A DNA stretch of 64,000 nucleotides from Stieleria marina (GTDB lineage Bacteria; Planctomycetota; Planctomycetia; Pirellulales; Pirellulaceae), in contig CP036526.1 in assembly GCA_007741555.1 (NCBI GenBank), positions 3,472,001-3,536,000 on the forward strand. The letters run 5' to 3'. The translations under genes were made by a program, and so were the position numbers. The notes beneath the pieces are model-generated. The model was not told the DNA's origin. It ran no database searches and saw only the letters and a program-made list of their open reading frames with translations. Of this stretch, positions 62,281 to 64,000 are shown piece after piece (positions within the stretch are counted from its first letter, which is position 1; every line of letters begins with the position of its first letter).

Positions 62281-63077
62281 TTGCTGGCGCGAAGACAACG
62301 CAACGTTTGACGATGGGTTCTCAAGGAAATCGCGACGCACCTGTGAATTCCGTCGTCAAACATCTTGCTGGATTGCGGTCGCGTGGGTTTCTCTACAGCG
62401 TTGGCGTCGTTGTCAATCGAATCGTGCCTGCGAGTCTGTTTCGATTTCGCTTGTTTAGTGTTTACGAATTGGCGACCGATTGCCAATGGCAAGTGAAGTC
62501 CAGTGGCGATGTGAGGTCTAACGGCGATGCGAAAAATTGGAAATTGATTTGCTGCCGGAGCGACGAACAGATTCGCGAGGCCGAACAGTTGACATTCACC
62601 ACGGTCAATCAAGACGATCCGTCGGCCCAGCACCAGACTCCGTGGGTTGTGCAAAGCGAACGCGATGAGATCTTTGTCGCTGGTATTTGGGTGACGCAAG
62701 GATCATTCGATGAAATTGATTTGGGGGTACGTCTGCTGTTGCCCGACGATTCGCGGTGGCTTTACTCGGCTTATGTCGACAAGGACTTTCGTCGCCGGGG
62801 CATCTATCGGTATCTGATTTCCAATGTGATTGATCGGGTGAGCGATGAAGATGCAGAACGCGCGCTGGTGTCGATTAATCCCACGAACCGAGCATCGATG
62901 GCGGCTCATCGAACGTTGCTGAAACGGAAGATTGGAACTTGTGTCGCGGTCAAGATGCTTTGTTTCTCGATGTGCATTTCGTCCCGTCCGCTGTCTCCTC
63001 GCATAGGGGTGACGCTCCAAAACAAACGGCGTCCGATCGGATTATGTTGCGCAGGTGTCAATAATGTGCAAAGGTAG
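62277..63077 (+). CDS. GNAT-family N-acetyltransferase
   Basis: 266 residues from GTG 62277, overlapping the DUF4347 stop (GTGA); ATG 62313 is an alternative. The acetyl-CoA binding motif A is seen as WLYSAYVDKDFRRRGIYRYLISNVIDRV and motif B as ALVSINPTNRASMAAHRTL. The N-terminal ~110 residues are poorly conserved and basic. GNAT enzymes transfer acetyl groups to amines; the substrate is unknown. Coupling to a surface-protein gene is odd for a cytoplasmic enzyme and suggests a co-regulated pair. Confidence 0.82.
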   Translation: MIAGAKTTQRLTMGSQGNRDAPVNSVVKHLAGLRSRGFLYSVGVVVNRIVPASLFRFRLFSVYELATDCQWQVKSSGDVRSNGDAKNWKLICCRSDEQIREAEQLTFTTVNQDDPSAQHQTPWVVQSERDEIFVAGIWVTQGSFDEIDLGVRLLLPDDSRWLYSAYVDKDFRRRGIYRYLISNVIDRVSDEDAERALVSINPTNRASMAAHRTLLKRKIGTCVAVKMLCFSMCISSRPLSPRIGVTLQNKRRPIGLCCAGVNNVQR

Positions 63078-63195
63078 TCTTTGATTTTTGTCGCGATGAA
63101 TGTTTGTCGTTACGCCGGATGCTGATTCAGTTAAACTGCATCATCGCGTTTCTAGTCGGTCTTTGTGATGTTTTGTGTTCCTTTTTGTTGGTGTG

Positions 63196-64000
63196 ATGGC
63201 ATCGTCTGACTTTCCCAAATTGCAAAGTAGCGATGATTCGTCAGGACGAGAAAATCGTTGGGGCGATGCGAAATCATTGTGGCCTTCGTCGGCATCGCAC
63301 AACAGCGTCGCACGCAACACGCAGGCTAGTCGTTCGCGCGCGAGGCGATTGGCACCTTGGATTGCCGGCACCGTGTCGCTTCTTTTGCTGTTGACGACGC
63401 TGCTGATTGGATGGCGTGTCAGAGAGTCGATGCGGCGTGTTAATCGCACGTCGATTGAGACGATCCGCAGTGCCAATGTGGCGATCATGGATCTTTGGCT
63501 GACCGCCAGAACCGATGATGTCTCCGTAGCTTTGTCGGATGCCAAAGTTCGATCGGCGTCGCTTGCTCTGTTGAACGCACACGGAAACCGTGGTGTTATC
63601 AATCCGTCCGATTTGCAGTCCAAGGATGCCCGTGACGCTACATCCCAGTTGGCGAGAATTGCGTTCGATCGACGAGATTATTTGGGCTGGTGTGTGATTG
63701 ATTCCCGTGGAACGGTGCTCGCTTCGGACCATCCTGAATGGGTGGCCGTGCAGTTGCCCATTCCGCTCGATACGCAGGATCAAATCGATCGATCGATCAC
63801 GACGGTCACCCGCCCGTTTGTGCCGCCGGTTTCGCTAGCGAAAAAGAAAACGAAGACAACGCCAGACGCTAATGCGAAGCAATCTAAGACCGGCAAATCA
63901 TCTTCAAAAAAATCGCTAAGCGGCAACGCTCCCGTGATGTTGGCAATTGCTCCGATTAGCGAAGGCGTCCGATCGCTTGGAGCACTGGTGCTAATCATTG
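63196..64000 (+). CDS. Membrane sensor protein, N-terminal part (cut by window end)
   Basis: Open from ATG 63196 to the right edge, 268 codons. A ~55-residue polar start is followed by a membrane helix (LAPWIAGTVSLLLLLTTLLIGWRV) and a coiled-coil-like RESMRRVNRTSIETIRSANVAIMDLWL, then an extracytoplasmic domain (GWCVIDSRGTVLASDHPEWVAVQLP... PVMLAIAPISEGVRSLGALVLII) with the pattern of a Cache-type ligand-binding module, interrupted by a Lys/Thr/Ser-rich insert (~215-245). The output domain lies outside the window. Such N-termini belong to histidine kinases, Ser/Thr kinases or nucleotide cyclases; which one cannot be told. Confidence 0.75.
   Translation, partial: MASSDFPKLQSSDDSSGRENRWGDAKSLWPSSASHNSVARNTQASRSRARRLAPWIAGTVSLLLLLTTLLIGWRVRESMRRVNRTSIETIRSANVAIMDLWLTARTDDVSVALSDAKVRSASLALLNAHGNRGVINPSDLQSKDARDATSQLARIAFDRRDYLGWCVIDSRGTVLASDHPEWVAVQLPIPLDTQDQIDRSITTVTRPFVPPVSLAKKKTKTTPDANAKQSKTGKSSSKKSLSGNAPVMLAIAPISEGVRSLGALVLII

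Overview
The window is chromosomal DNA of a planctomycete, most likely a Rhodopirellula-like member of the Pirellulaceae. This follows from gene content: three type I sulfatases, a PSCyt1/DUF1549/DUF1553 protein paired with a DUF1501 protein, PQQ-type beta-propeller proteins of 490-1430 aa, two giant secreted proteins with the LEPRxLLA-type N-terminal tag, and a lone fliM. I see no rRNA, tRNA or CRISPR.

Layout. 1-0.8 kb: end of a PLP-dependent alpha-oxoamine-synthase-type enzyme, then yidD. 1.2-6.1 kb: giant exported protein with thioredoxin-like, cyclophilin and cadherin-like domains. 6.5-11.5 kb: HU-like protein, fliM and proA (co-directional, minus strand), sulfatase. 11.9-23.2 kb: a plus-strand export operon made of an oversized TolC-type lipoprotein, three paralogous HlyD/MacA-type adaptors, a MacB-type permease, its ATPase, and a PQQ-propeller protein.

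23.3-29.7 kb is the most unusual part. It is an accessory region built from ~130-bp attC-like sites separated by single genes that nearly all read on the minus strand. I interpret it as an integron gene-cassette array without an integrase in view (a CALIN). At five of the six junctions the first 7-12 bases of a cassette match the outer box of its own attC, as expected for excised circular cassettes; the sulfatase junction matches poorly. Cassettes encode a 111-aa orphan protein, an ORF-less structured element, a small membrane protein, a full-length sulfatase, an SMI1/KNR4-like protein and a gene broken by an in-frame TGA. At the decayed distal end are an AraC regulator, a VOC protein and an IS3 transposase remnant.

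30.1-41.0 kb: MscK/MscS-type channel, two orphan proteins, an FAD-dependent oxidoreductase, a TMTC-like membrane TPR protein, a SAM methyltransferase and a sulfamidase-like sulfatase. 41.4-50.8 kb: two very large exported PQQ-propeller proteins with an inserted methyltransferase-like domain (clear in one, degenerate in the other), and a translationally coupled small protein. 50.8-55.1 kb: DUF1501 and PSCyt1/DUF1549/DUF1553 pair. 55.5-64.0 kb: CPBP protease, VWA membrane protein, DUF4347 protein, GNAT acetyltransferase, and the N-terminal part of a membrane sensor cut by the window end. Many adjacent genes overlap by ATGA/GTGA/TGATG, indicating coupled translation.
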